From Oscillospiraceae bacterium (GTDB lineage Bacteria; Bacillota; Clostridia; Oscillospirales; Oscillospiraceae), in assembly GCA_902791215.1 (NCBI GenBank), contig CADAUZ010000009.1:1-64000 (forward strand): DNA of 64,000 nt. Direction: 5' to 3'. The notes below the pieces were generated by a model. The model was not told the DNA's origin. It was given only the letters and a program-made list of their open reading frames with translations, and made no database searches. A program made the translations under genes and the position numbers. The stretch's first letter is position 1, and every line of letters starts with the position of its first letter. This document shows positions 34,861-43,038 of the stretch, piece after piece.

Positions 34861-36113
34861 AGACGACCCATGAGATCCTGGAAGAGACCAAAGCCGCGCT
34901 GCCGCTGCTGACAGCGTCGAAAGAGAGAAAGAACGCGGCCCTGCTCGCCATCGCGGACAGGCTCATCGCGGAGCAGGACGAGATCCTGGCCGCCAACCGC
35001 CTGGATGTGGAGGGCGCGAAGGACCGCTACGGCGATGTGATGATGGACAGGCTCACCCTGACACCGGCACGCATTGAAGGCATGGCGCAGGGCGTGCGCG
35101 AGGTGGCGGCGCTTCCCGACCCGGAGGGACGGGTACTCCGGCGCGTGGTGCGCCCGAACGGGCTTGTGATCGAGAAGACCTCCGTACCTCTGGGCGTGGT
35201 CGCCATCATCTACGAGAGCCGCCCGAACGTTACCTCGGACGCGGCTGTCCTGGCGCTCAAATCCGGCAACGCCGTCATCCTGCGCGGCGGGCGCGAGGCT
35301 TACCGCTCCAACGCCGCCATCGTCGCGGCCATCCGTCACGGGCTCGAGGACGCAGGCCTTCCCGCCGCCCTCGTCGGCTTTATCGAGGATACCTCTCACG
35401 CGAGCGCCGACGAGCTCATGCGGGCCGTGGGCTATGTGGACCTGCTCATCCCCCGGGGCGGCGCGGGCCTCATCCGCCGCTGCACCGAAAACGCGAAGGT
35501 CCCCTGCATCCAGACCGGCACCGGCATCTGCCACATCTTTGTCGACGAGACGGCCGATCAGGACAAGGCCCTCAATATCATCGAAAACGCCAAGGCCAGC
35601 CGCCCCTCGGTCTGCAACGCCGAGGAGGTGCTGCTGGTGCACCGGAACATCGCCGCCGAGTTTCTGCCGAAGCTCTGCGAGCGCCTGACGACAGCGCGCC
35701 GCGAGAAGGGGCTTGTCCCGGTCGAGCTGCGCCTGGACCCCGCCGCCGCGGCCATCATCCCCGGCACCCCGGCGGGGGAGCGGGATTTTGACACGGAGTT
35801 TCTGGACTACATCCTCGCCGTCGCCGTGGTGGACGACGCGGACGCCGCCATCCGGCACATCGCCCTGCACTCCACGGGCCACAGCGAGGCCATCCTCACC
35901 GAAGACGACGGAAACGCCGAAAAGTTTACCCGCCTGGTGGACGCGTCCTCCGTCTATGTCAACGCCTCCACCCGCTTCACCGACGGCGGCGAGTTCGGCC
36001 TCGGCTGCGAGATGGGCATTTCGACCCAGAAGCTCCACGCCCGCGGCCCGATGGGGCTCGAGGAGCTCAACAGCTACAAATACATCATCCGCGGCAACGG
36101 CCAGACACGATAA
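34857..36113 (+). CDS. proA: Gamma-glutamyl phosphate reductase
   Basis: This 418-residue NADPH-dependent reductase makes glutamate semialdehyde from glutamyl phosphate. It has the aldehyde-dehydrogenase fold with NAD-loop residues YESRPNVTSDAA near 120, the catalytic cysteine in SRPSVCNAEEVL near 255, and the family ending TEFGLGCEMGIS-like (EFGLGCEMGISTQKLHARGP). It is translationally coupled to proB. The final pathway gene, proC, is not in this window. GC is very high, and long shadow frames occur in other phases. Confidence 0.95.
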   Translation: MKTTHEILEETKAALPLLTASKERKNAALLAIADRLIAEQDEILAANRLDVEGAKDRYGDVMMDRLTLTPARIEGMAQGVREVAALPDPEGRVLRRVVRPNGLVIEKTSVPLGVVAIIYESRPNVTSDAAVLALKSGNAVILRGGREAYRSNAAIVAAIRHGLEDAGLPAALVGFIEDTSHASADELMRAVGYVDLLIPRGGAGLIRRCTENAKVPCIQTGTGICHIFVDETADQDKALNIIENAKASRPSVCNAEEVLLVHRNIAAEFLPKLCERLTTARREKGLVPVELRLDPAAAAIIPGTPAGERDFDTEFLDYILAVAVVDDADAAIRHIALHSTGHSEAILTEDDGNAEKFTRLVDASSVYVNASTRFTDGGEFGLGCEMGISTQKLHARGPMGLEELNSYKYIIRGNGQTR

Positions 36114-36118
36114 AATAA

Positions 36119-36163
36119 TACGGCGATCTCGCAGCATTTTACGAGATCGCCGTACCTTTTTTT
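36119..36163. terminator. Bidirectional terminator between proA and the kinase gene
   Basis: A 13-base perfect stem (TACGGCGATCTCG with CGAGATCGCCGTA) is followed by CCTTTTTTT on the plus strand and ATTATTTTATC on the minus strand. It serves both converging operons. Confidence 0.9.
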
Positions 36164-36180
36164 GCTTATTACGGCTTGAT

Positions 36181-37554
36181 TCAGATTTCCGGGAGGCTGG
36201 CCGCGGCGATGCTCTGGCCCACGCGGCGGGCCTTTTCGTCGGGCAGCATGACCGTGACCCTCGCGGCAAGCGCGGGGTATTCGTCCTTCACGATGCGGTT
36301 GCATTCCTCGATCAGCAGATCGCCGCCCACGCCGGAGGCCACGCGCCCGAGCACCAGCAGGTAGCGCAGATCGTAGAAGCTTGCGTACAGGGACAGGGTG
36401 TGCCCAAGGTAGGCGCCGATGGTGACGAAGATCTTCCTTGCGCCCTCGTGGCCCTCTTCCGCCAGCTTCTGCACGGCCTTGAGCTTGTCGGCAAGGCTTA
36501 AGTCAGGGTCAAGCTCGATCCCCACCCGGGGGGCCAGGCGGATCACCGCGTCCTGCGAGAAGTACTTGCAGCCCACGCCGAAGTCGGTGGACCACTCGTC
36601 CTGCGGCGCGTCGGGCTGGAGGTCGACCGGGGCGAAGGCCAGCTCGTTGAACCAGCCGAGGATCTTGCCGTCGGGTGTGACATAGCCTGCCGCTTCGCTG
36701 GTGCCCATGGCAATGCCCATCACCGCGCCGGAACCCAGGCTCATAGCCCCGGCAAGCGCGGTCACGTCGCCGTCGTTTGCAACCACGATGGGCACATCGC
36801 CGATCTCTTTGGCCGCGCGGTCATAGACGGTCTTGACCTCCTCGCGCCGCTCGCGCGGGACCTTGATGAAGAGGGAGGACACCATGGGGGCGTTGCCCAC
36901 AAAGGTGCCCGCGGAGGATACGCCGATGGCGTCGACGCGCGGCATCTTGGACGCTGCGGTCTTGAAGGCCTCGACGATGCCGTTATACTGGTACGTGGGG
37001 TCGGATGACTGCTTGGGGAACCACACGACTTCCTCGGAATAGACGCTCACCCCGTCAATGACGGCGGAGACCTTGCGGTCCGAGCCGCCCGCGTCGAAGC
37101 CGATGCGGCAGCCCTCGAGGTGTCCGCCGATGGACTTGGCCTGCTCGTTTGCCCTGGGGAAGTCCTGCTCCTCACAGATCACAAGCTCGAAGGGCCGCTC
37201 AAAGATATCAAATTCAAATTTCGCGTCAAAGTCCCGCTCGCCGCCGACGCGGTAGAGCTCCTTCAGCTTTTCAGCGGTCTCCTCGCAGCCGCAGATCGTG
37301 ACCTTCCAGCCGCCCACGCTCCAGAGCAGGAACTTGACATAGCGCTCCATATACCGCAGGTTTGCCTCCGCGTATTCCTCACCGCGCAGGCGGGAATGGA
37401 ACACGGACACGCGCCCCTTCTCGCGCTCAAGCGCCACCTTGAAGGGCCGCTCGGCCCCCTTGAGATAGGCCCTGGCCCACACGCCGAAGGGGATAAAGCT
37501 CTCGTCGAGCAGTGGCTTGTTTTTATAGTCATAGGAAATGCCGAGATAATTCAT
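36181..37554 (-). CDS. ROK/BadF-like sugar kinase with extra N-terminal domain
   Basis: Of this 457-residue protein, the last 300 or so form an actin-like ATPase fold: IGFDAGGSDRK near 150 (phosphate 1), AIGVSSAGTFVGN, VVANDGDVTALAGAM near 260 and GIAMGTSEAAGYV. The zinc-binding CxCG motif of true ROK kinases is absent. The first 145 residues form a separate domain that I do not recognise. Its place at the end of a sialic-acid cluster suggests that it phosphorylates GlcNAc or ManNAc, which is inference. GAGG precedes the ATG. A palindromic repeat separates it from the lyase gene, and a bidirectional terminator follows its stop. Confidence 0.7.
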   Translation of the reverse strand: MNYLGISYDYKNKPLLDESFIPFGVWARAYLKGAERPFKVALEREKGRVSVFHSRLRGEEYAEANLRYMERYVKFLLWSVGGWKVTICGCEETAEKLKELYRVGGERDFDAKFEFDIFERPFELVICEEQDFPRANEQAKSIGGHLEGCRIGFDAGGSDRKVSAVIDGVSVYSEEVVWFPKQSSDPTYQYNGIVEAFKTAASKMPRVDAIGVSSAGTFVGNAPMVSSLFIKVPRERREEVKTVYDRAAKEIGDVPIVVANDGDVTALAGAMSLGSGAVMGIAMGTSEAAGYVTPDGKILGWFNELAFAPVDLQPDAPQDEWSTDFGVGCKYFSQDAVIRLAPRVGIELDPDLSLADKLKAVQKLAEEGHEGARKIFVTIGAYLGHTLSLYASFYDLRYLLVLGRVASGVGGDLLIEECNRIVKDEYPALAARVTVMLPDEKARRVGQSIAAASLPEI

Positions 37555-37589
37555 AGTTTTGTCCTCATTGTTTTTGGTAGTAGTAGAGG

Positions 37590-37722
37590 CTGTGAAAAAA
37601 TTCTCTCATCAGGAACACGCCAATATCAATACCGCTCGGGCCGCCGAGGGCGGAAGGTGAATTGCCGCAACGCGGCAAGAGAAGCCGGCCTGGGCCGTCG
37701 GCCCCTACATCGTCAATTGACT
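37590..37722. repeat. Family C palindromic repeat inside the sialic-acid operon
   Basis: It contains GAAGGTGAATTGC, a small stem, GCAAGAGAAGCCGGCCTGG and GGCCGTCGGCCCCTAC. The same core occurs at 51530-51590 (inverted), 58440-58480 and 62617-62722. Here it lies between two genes read in the same direction, so it must be transcribed. Confidence 0.7.
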
Positions 37723-37725
37723 TTT

Positions 37726-38634
37726 TCAACGGTACTTTTTCACAAGCTCCGTGATGTCCTTCGCCATGGCCTCCACGGCGGGGAGGTCCTCGGGCTGGAG
37801 CTCATAGAGCGGGGCGCGCACGCTGCCGATGTCCGGGCCGCCCTGGGCGCGCAGGATGCCCTTGATGACCGCGTACATGTTGCCCTTGCAGGCGCACATG
37901 CGGTAGATCATGTGGCAGCACTCGTCCTGGATCTCGCGGGCCCTGGCGATCTCCCCCGCCTGCACAAGGCGGTAGATCGCGATATAGAGCTCCGGCATTG
38001 CGGCGTAGGTGCCGCCGATGCCGCCGATGGCCCCGGCCACCAGACCGGAGAGAAGCTGCTCGTCCGGGCCGTTGAAGACGATGGCTCCCTCGTCGCGCCA
38101 CATCTCGATATCCTGTACCGGCATGGAGGAATTCTTGACGCCGATGACGCGGGGATTCTTCAGCATCTCCTTTAAGAGCGCGGAAGAGAGCGCCACGCCC
38201 GCAAGCTGGGGGATGTTGTAGATGATGAAGTCGGTGTTCGGGGCGGCGTCGGAGATATCGTTCCAATACTTGGCGATACCGTAGGGCGGCAGGTGGAAGT
38301 AGATGGGGGGAATGGCGGCGATGGCGTCCACGCCCAGGCTCTCCGCGTGGGCGGCAAGCTCGCGGCTGTCGGCGGTATTGTTGCAGGCCACATGCGCGAT
38401 GATGGTGAGCTTGCCTTTGGCGACTTCCATCACGTTTTCCAGCAGCAGCTTGCGCTCAGCCACCGACTGATAGATGCACTCGCCGGAGGAGCCGCCCACG
38501 TACAGACCCGTGACGCCCTTGTCGATCAGGTACTGCGTGAACGCCCGCACCCGCTCGGGGGAGATATTGCCCGCGTCGTCATAGCAGGCATAGAAGGCAG
38601 GGAAGATGCCCTGATACTTTCTGAAATCTTTCAT
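37726..38634 (-). CDS. nanA: N-acetylneuraminate lyase
   Basis: This 302-residue class I aldolase of the DapA/NanA family splits N-acetylneuraminate into ManNAc and pyruvate. It has the carboxylate loop GGSSGECIY near 48, the catalytic tyrosine in IIYNIPQLAG near 138, and the Schiff-base lysine in VIGVKNSS near 163. The nearby FNGPDEQLLSG resembles the lyase's sugar-binding segment and not that of dihydrodipicolinate synthase. Context confirms the role: a YhcH anomerase gene ends one base upstream, preceded by sugar ABC transporter genes. DapA remains possible on sequence alone. Confidence 0.88.
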   Translation of the reverse strand: MKDFRKYQGIFPAFYACYDDAGNISPERVRAFTQYLIDKGVTGLYVGGSSGECIYQSVAERKLLLENVMEVAKGKLTIIAHVACNNTADSRELAAHAESLGVDAIAAIPPIYFHLPPYGIAKYWNDISDAAPNTDFIIYNIPQLAGVALSSALLKEMLKNPRVIGVKNSSMPVQDIEMWRDEGAIVFNGPDEQLLSGLVAGAIGGIGGTYAAMPELYIAIYRLVQAGEIARAREIQDECCHMIYRMCACKGNMYAVIKGILRAQGGPDIGSVRAPLYELQPEDLPAVEAMAKDITELVKKYR

Positions 38635-39087
38635 TCAGTTCTCCTTAGTCAGGATCTTGAAAACGATCCTGGAAATGTTTTTCGGCTCTGTGACCGCCAT
38701 GCCGGGGCGGTGGGCGTCGCCGGGGAAGAGCACGAGGAAGCTGCCGGGGGTGAGAAGCACGCTCTGTTCGGCCTTGCCCGCACAGCCCCAGTAATCGTCG
38801 TGCTGCTCGAGCAGCGTGAGCTTTTCTGGCGCCGCGATATCCACGCGCTCCTCGCCCTGAGCGAGGGTGAAGATGTCAAGATAGCGGCTGTGGTGCTCGA
38901 AAAGGCGCGCCTCGTCGGTCGAAGTGGACACATCAAAGCGCGTGACATAGAGCGAATCGCCGTCGATGCTCTGCCGCACGGTGCCGACCGCGCCGAGAAA
39001 TTCCGGCGTCAACAGCTTCAAAGCCCGGTCGAGATTGGGGTGGATGCCGAGATACTTCCCGGCATCGCTTAACTTGGCGCAGATCAT
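38635..39087 (-). CDS. YhcH/YjgK/YiaL family protein (sialic-acid anomerase type)
   Basis: This 150-residue cupin-like protein has the family residues HHSRYLDI, a Gln/Glu region GEERVDIA, and FPGDAHRPGMAV. Relatives such as NanQ bind zinc and speed the opening of cyclic sialic acid, giving the form used by the lyase. It is directly followed by nanA and preceded within four bases by the second permease gene, so it is part of the transport and catabolic operon. Confidence 0.85.
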   Translation of the reverse strand: MICAKLSDAGKYLGIHPNLDRALKLLTPEFLGAVGTVRQSIDGDSLYVTRFDVSTSTDEARLFEHHSRYLDIFTLAQGEERVDIAAPEKLTLLEQHDDYWGCAGKAEQSVLLTPGSFLVLFPGDAHRPGMAVTEPKNISRIVFKILTKEN

Positions 39088-39090
39088 AGC

Positions 39091-39969
39091 TCAGCCCTTC
39101 ACCGCGCCCATGGTGATGCCCTTGGTGAAATACTTCTGGAAGACGATGAACACGATGATGATGGGCACGGAGGCCAGCGCCGAGCCCGCCATGATGAGAC
39201 CGAAGTCCGTGGAGTTTTCGCCCTGCATGGTGGCGATGCCGAGGGAGATGGTCTGGTTCTGGGTGCTCGAGAGCATGATCAATTGCATGAAGTAATCGTT
39301 CCAGGAGTTGATGAAGGTGAAGATCGCGCAGGCGCCGACGCCGGGCTTGATCATGGGGAACATGACGTCGGTAAAGGTGCGCCACTCGCTCGCGCCGTCG
39401 ATGCGGCAGGCCTCCACCATTTCAGTGGGGATGCCCTCGGCAAACTGCTTGATGAGGAACACGCCGAAGGGCCAGCCGACGATGGGGATGATGGTCGCCC
39501 AGATGTGGTCATACAGGTGCAGGGCGGACATCTCCCGCAGCAGCGGGATCAGGATGACCTGCTTTGGCAGCGCCATGGCGGCGACGATGAGCGAGAACAG
39601 AATCGTCCGCCCGTAGAAGCGCTTCTTTGCCAGCGCGTAGCCCGCCATCGAGGCGGTCAGGCAGGTCAGCAGCATCGAAACCGCCGACATGAACACCGTG
39701 TTGATGAGCCATCGGAAGGCCGCCGGGATCGTCGGTCCGACCCAGGAGCCGATCTGGAACAGCGGCGCGGAGCGCTTGGAGAGCAGGTTCTGGTAGTTAT
39801 CCAGCACCCACTGGGTGGGAATCCATACGGGGGTCTTGGAGATAATGTCGGCCTTGACCTTGAACGAGCCGGTGATGATCCAGTAGAGCGGGAAGAGGAA
39901 GGAGAGCGCCAGAAGCGCCACCAGGATATAGCAGATGAAATAATAGATACTCGGCTTTTTGCTGTTCAT
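39091..39969 (-). CDS. Carbohydrate ABC transporter permease, MalG-like
   Basis: This 292-residue membrane protein has six predicted segments. The conserved permease loop EACRIDGASEWRTFTDVMFP with the EAA-type motif lies near 195. The start is the ATG at 39969 after GGGGGAGAAATC. It is the inner-membrane partner of the adjacent permease and binding protein, forming a CUT1-type sugar transporter. No ATP-binding subunit is encoded nearby, as is usual for CUT1 systems in Firmicutes that share one MsmK-type ATPase. Confidence 0.92.
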   Translation of the reverse strand: MNSKKPSIYYFICYILVALLALSFLFPLYWIITGSFKVKADIISKTPVWIPTQWVLDNYQNLLSKRSAPLFQIGSWVGPTIPAAFRWLINTVFMSAVSMLLTCLTASMAGYALAKKRFYGRTILFSLIVAAMALPKQVILIPLLREMSALHLYDHIWATIIPIVGWPFGVFLIKQFAEGIPTEMVEACRIDGASEWRTFTDVMFPMIKPGVGACAIFTFINSWNDYFMQLIMLSSTQNQTISLGIATMQGENSTDFGLIMAGSALASVPIIIVFIVFQKYFTKGITMGAVKG

Positions 39970-39985
39970 GATTTCTCCCCCTTTC

Positions 39986-40894
39986 TCACTTTTCCTGGCC
40001 CAGTTTGAACTGGACCGCGGAGAGGATCGCAATGATGATGGCGAGGATCACACCCATCGCGTTGCCGTAGCCGTAGCGGTAGAGCTTGAAGGCATTGTAA
40101 TAGATGTAATACATGATGGTCATGGTGGAGTTCTTCGGCCCGCCGGAGGTAAGCAGCTGGATGAGGGCGAAGCACTGGAAGGAGTTGATGGTGGTGATGA
40201 CCAGGATGTACAGGGTGGTGGGCATCATCTGGGGCCACTTGACGCGCCAGAAGGCCTGCATCGGGGTCGCGCCGTCGACCTCGGCAGCCTCCACGAGGGA
40301 CTTGTCCACGTTGTCGAGCGCCGAGACATACAGCACGATGGGCTGGCCGACGGAGGTCGTGAGCAGGATGAGGATGATGCAGCCCAGGGCGTACTTGGGG
40401 TTGCCGAGCCAGTTGATGGGCTTGTCGATGAGGCCCATGTTCTGACCCAGATAGTTGAAGATGCCGTAGTAGTTATTGAACATCCACTTCCACACCATGG
40501 TGACGGCGACGGAGCCGGTGACCACGGGCAGATAGAAGATGCAGCGGAAGGCCGAGGTCGCGGCCATGGGCATGCGGCTGATGATGGTCGCCACCCACAA
40601 AGAGAAGATGCAGGTCACCGGCACGGAGACCACCACAATGACGAGCGTATTTCTAAGCGCTACCCAGAACACGGGGTCGTTTGCCAGCTCCTTGTAGTTC
40701 TGAAAGCCGATGAAGATATCCTTGCGCCCCATGGTGGCGTCGAAGAAGCTGGTGAACAGGCACATGAACATGGGGTAGAGCACGAAGCCCACGAAGAAAA
40801 TCAGGAAGGGGAGAAGGAAGAGATAGGCCGATACGTTCTCCTGCAAAACCAGATTGTTGGAGCGCAGCGACCCGAGCTTGCTTTTGTCAGACAT
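39986..40894 (-). CDS. Carbohydrate ABC transporter permease, MalF-like
   Basis: This 302-residue protein has six predicted membrane segments, starting with a long cytoplasmic N terminus and a first helix near 25-48 (VSAYLFLLPFLIFFVGFVLY). Its EAA-type loop reads VEAAEVDGATPMQAFWRVKWP near 215. It pairs with the next gene, 16 bases downstream. Substrate is inferred from the surrounding sialic-acid genes. Confidence 0.92.
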   Translation of the reverse strand: MSDKSKLGSLRSNNLVLQENVSAYLFLLPFLIFFVGFVLYPMFMCLFTSFFDATMGRKDIFIGFQNYKELANDPVFWVALRNTLVIVVVSVPVTCIFSLWVATIISRMPMAATSAFRCIFYLPVVTGSVAVTMVWKWMFNNYYGIFNYLGQNMGLIDKPINWLGNPKYALGCIILILLTTSVGQPIVLYVSALDNVDKSLVEAAEVDGATPMQAFWRVKWPQMMPTTLYILVITTINSFQCFALIQLLTSGGPKNSTMTIMYYIYYNAFKLYRYGYGNAMGVILAIIIAILSAVQFKLGQEK

Positions 40895-40937
40895 AGGTTA
40901 TCCTCCCGAATAGGTAATAGCTGATGGGATAAAGCAT

Positions 40938-40971
40938 GCCCCTTCCCTCACCTTAAAGAGAGGAAAGGGGC
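40938..40971 (-). terminator. Intercistronic stem-loop after the binding-protein gene
   Basis: On the minus strand, GCCCCTTTCCTC pairs fully (one G-T pair) with GAGGGAAGGGGC around a ten-base loop, with no T run. Such hairpins after binding-protein genes usually stabilise the upstream mRNA and lower expression of the permeases. Confidence 0.65.
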
Positions 40972-41007
40972 GAAATAATGCTTTGTTTATGAAGCTGTCA
41001 GCCGGGA

Positions 41008-42270
41008 TTATTCGGCAGCGGCAGCGGCGTTGGCCGCATCCTGCGCGGCGGTCAGCTCGACCAGGATGGCCTCGGGCGTGCCGTCAGACTCGCCCACGCG
41101 CTGGAGCATGTTCCACCACTCGGTACGGGCGGTGGTCCAGCCCTTGGTGATCTGGTAGTAGTCGCCCATCATCGGGTTCATGAGCGCGTACTCGGCCATG
41201 AGCTCGTTGCCCTCATAGACGCCGGCGACGTCACGGACAGGCTGAAAGTTGGTGGCCTCGACGACCTTGGTGTAGACAGCGTCGTCGGCGGTCAGGAACT
41301 TGATGAACTCCTTGGCTGCGTTGGCGCGGGCCTCATCCTTGTTGTCGAAGATACCGAAGCCCCAGATGCCGCCCTGCAGGCTGGGAACACCGTCGGGAGC
41401 GGGGAAGGCCATCGGGAAGACATCGAAGCTCAGCGCGTCGGCGTTGTTGACTTCCTGGGTGGCGTTCCAGCAGAAGGCCATCTGGAAGGTGCCGTTGACG
41501 AAGTTCTGGATCTCATCGCTGGCAACGATAGCGGGGTCGAAGGTGATGCCGGCCTGGTTGCACAGCAGGCTCAGAGCCTTGGCATTCTCCTCGGAGGCGT
41601 AGGTGTACTGGGTGTGCTCGGGATTGGCGTAGGTGCCGCCGCAGAGGTTGGTGACGAGGGCGCGGGTGCCCTGGTCGCCGCCCTGGCCGCCGCAGAACAC
41701 GGTGCCGACGTAGTCATAACCGGCATCGGCGACTGCCTGAACAGCCTTCAGGAAGTTCTCGGTGGTCCAGGTGTGCTTCTCGAGGTCGATGTACTGGAGG
41801 GCATCGGCGGCCTCGAACACGTCCTTGTTGATGGCCATGCAGTGGGCGGTCATGCAGACGGGCAGCTCGAAGACCTTGCCGTCGGCGGTGGTGCAGGAAG
41901 AGGCAACACCCTCAAAGGTGCCGGCGGGGACGAGATCGGCGAGGTCGAGCATCAGGCCCTTGGCGCCCCAGTTGGCGATCAGGCGCTCGGGACCTTCCAT
42001 GACGATGTCGGGAGCCTGGCCGCCCTCGATGGCGGTGTTGATCTTGTCGTCGCCGTTGGTGTAGTCGAGGTACTCGACCTTCACGGTGATCTCGGGGTGG
42101 ACTTCGTTGAAGGCGGCGATAAATTCCTTGACGGTGGCCTCATCGGTCCATTTGCCAATGGGGTAGGTCCACAGGGAGATGGTGACCGCGTCGTCCGCGA
42201 AGGCGGACAGGGGAGTGGCCAGTGCGAAGATCATGCACAGTACCATAGCGAGTGCGAGAATCTTTTTCAT
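41008..42270 (-). CDS. Extracellular sugar-binding protein of an ABC transporter
   Basis: This 420-residue family 1 solute-binding protein has a signal peptide that ends PLSAFADD. The only cysteine near it lies inside the hydrophobic core, with no lipobox after it, so it seems to be cleaved by signal peptidase I and not lipid-anchored. The mature protein begins VTISLWTYPIGKW and has Gly/Asp-rich binding-protein loops such as GGQAPDIVMEGPERL. An Ala-rich tail ends the protein. AGGAGG precedes the ATG. It is the first gene of the transporter operon, behind a leader that contains a palindromic element. Sialic acid is the likely ligand from context. Confidence 0.88.
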   Translation of the reverse strand: MKKILALAMVLCMIFALATPLSAFADDAVTISLWTYPIGKWTDEATVKEFIAAFNEVHPEITVKVEYLDYTNGDDKINTAIEGGQAPDIVMEGPERLIANWGAKGLMLDLADLVPAGTFEGVASSCTTADGKVFELPVCMTAHCMAINKDVFEAADALQYIDLEKHTWTTENFLKAVQAVADAGYDYVGTVFCGGQGGDQGTRALVTNLCGGTYANPEHTQYTYASEENAKALSLLCNQAGITFDPAIVASDEIQNFVNGTFQMAFCWNATQEVNNADALSFDVFPMAFPAPDGVPSLQGGIWGFGIFDNKDEARANAAKEFIKFLTADDAVYTKVVEATNFQPVRDVAGVYEGNELMAEYALMNPMMGDYYQITKGWTTARTEWWNMLQRVGESDGTPEAILVELTAAQDAANAAAAAE

Positions 42271-42309
42271 AGTAAACCTCCTGTAAAAATAATCCGTTCC
42301 GCGGTCTTT

Positions 42310-42472
42310 ATACTAATCTCAGATAGAATCCTTTAAGTCTTCCCGGCAAAATTTGCGCCATGCTTCGTTAAAGCCCTTGACCATATATTTCCATTATGCC
42401 CTGCGGGCTTTGCCTCGCCTGACACAAATTTTGCTCGGTAATCCAATAAAGCTTCTTATCTGAGATTAGTAT
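42310..42472. repeat. MITE-like palindromic element in the transporter leader
   Basis: Ends are a perfect 16-base inverted repeat (ATACTAATCTCAGATA and its complement). The similarity continues inwards with gaps (GCAAAATTTG, then AAAGCCC on both arms), making a 163-base imperfect palindrome with no open frame. It lies between the predicted promoter at 42497-42525 and the binding-protein start, so it would be part of the mRNA leader. Confidence 0.75.
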
Positions 42473-42496
42473 CGCGCCGCGGATTTTACGATTCAA

Positions 42497-42525
42497 ATTT
42501 TACAAAACTCCGCCCAGCTTGTCAA
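42497..42525 (-). promoter_or_regulatory. Promoter of the sialic-acid transporter operon
   Basis: On the minus strand, TTGACA, 17 bases, TAAAAT. The leader to the binding-protein start would be about 220 bases. Confidence 0.7.
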
Positions 42526-42534
42526 CAACGTTCT

Positions 42535-42576
42535 GAAAGAATTTTTCACAAAAACGCTGTCTTGAAAGGAATTTTC
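42535..42576. promoter_or_regulatory. Paired candidate RpiR operators
   Basis: GAAAGAATTTTTC (42535-42547) and GAAAGGAATTTTC (42564-42576) share the form GAAA-N5-TTTC and lie 29 bases apart, just upstream of the -35 box. A third copy, GAAAGAAATTTTC, overlaps the epimerase promoter at 45355-45367. Confidence 0.5.
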
Positions 42577-42694
42577 CGTAATCACCAAAACGCCGCCCCG
42601 CTTTTTGGGCAAGTTGCCAAAAGCGTGGCTGTGAAAAAGTTTGCGAAATGTTACTTTTGCATGGGTAAGGCGCATGATCAAAATACAAAAACGG

Positions 42695-42723
42695 TTGACG
42701 TAATCCTTATTATATTGTAGAAT
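42695..42723 (+). promoter_or_regulatory. Promoter of the small 37-codon ORF
   Basis: TTGACG, 17 bases, TAGAAT. It faces the promoter at 43007-43035. Confidence 0.65.
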
Positions 42724-42814
42724 AAGCATGCCCGTAAGGGACGGTGAAGAGTAAACAACAAACACGCAGGCGGTTAGCTCCATCCCCAATCCGACAAGAA
42801 AGGGGGTGGTGTGT

Positions 42815-42928
42815 ATGCGCTTGACCTTCCACATAAAGAAGTGGACTGTGACGATTATCGTCTATGAAACTTCCAAGAAGGCTAAAGCCAAAAACACAAA
42901 AAAAGCAGCCGCCACTCCCGACAAGTGA
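42815..42928 (+). CDS. Small basic protein, possible type I toxin
   Basis: This 37-codon ORF has a very strong ribosome site, AAAGGGGGTGG, before its ATG, like those of the TxpA/BsrG toxin mRNAs. The peptide has a short amphipathic or hydrophobic core (FHIKKWTVTIIVYE) and a lysine-rich tail, so it is less hydrophobic than known membrane toxins. Its own promoter lies about 100 bases upstream. Its stop codon lies inside a bidirectional terminator shared with an opposing transcript. It could instead be a leader or regulatory peptide. I do not recognise a named family with certainty. Confidence 0.55.
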   Translation: MRLTFHIKKWTVTIIVYETSKKAKAKNTKKAAATPDK

Positions 42929-42940
42929 CGGCTGTTTTTG
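42897..42940. terminator. Bidirectional terminator at the end of the small ORF
   Basis: CAGCCGCCACT pairs with AGTGACGGCTG (one mismatch). TTTTT follows on the plus strand and TTTTTTT on the minus strand. It would end both converging transcripts. Confidence 0.8.
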
Positions 42941-43000
42941 CGGCTTAGGCTGCAAAATACTGTAACTTAAGGAGCTAACCGTGTGCGTGGTTTGCTCTTC
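42897..43000 (-). ncRNA. Candidate antisense RNA opposite the small ORF
   Basis: A strong minus-strand promoter at 43007-43035 would start a transcript near 43000 that ends at the bidirectional terminator. It would overlap the last 30 or so bases of the small ORF and its terminator. Its first 32 bases (42971-43002) nearly repeat the 5' leader of the small-ORF mRNA (42744-42781). No open frame is seen. Alternatively, it could be read-through leader of the transporter operon. Confidence 0.5.
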
Positions 43001-43006
43001 ACTGTT

Positions 43007-43035
43007 ATTATAAGGCCCTGACGGCGCTTTGTCAA
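43007..43035 (-). promoter_or_regulatory. Strong promoter facing the small ORF
   Basis: On the minus strand, a perfect TTGACA, 17 bases, and a perfect TATAAT, four bases past the regulator's stop codon. Confidence 0.8.
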
Positions 43036-43038
43036 GCG

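Noticed and set aside
37726-38634. Dihydrodipicolinate synthase (dapA)
   Set aside because: The fold is shared, but the neighbours are sialic-acid genes and the FNGPDE-type segment fits the lyase better.
42310-42472. Possible riboswitch in the transporter leader
   Set aside because: The structure is a long palindrome with terminal inverted repeats, which fits a MITE better. I see no conserved aptamer core or terminator switch.
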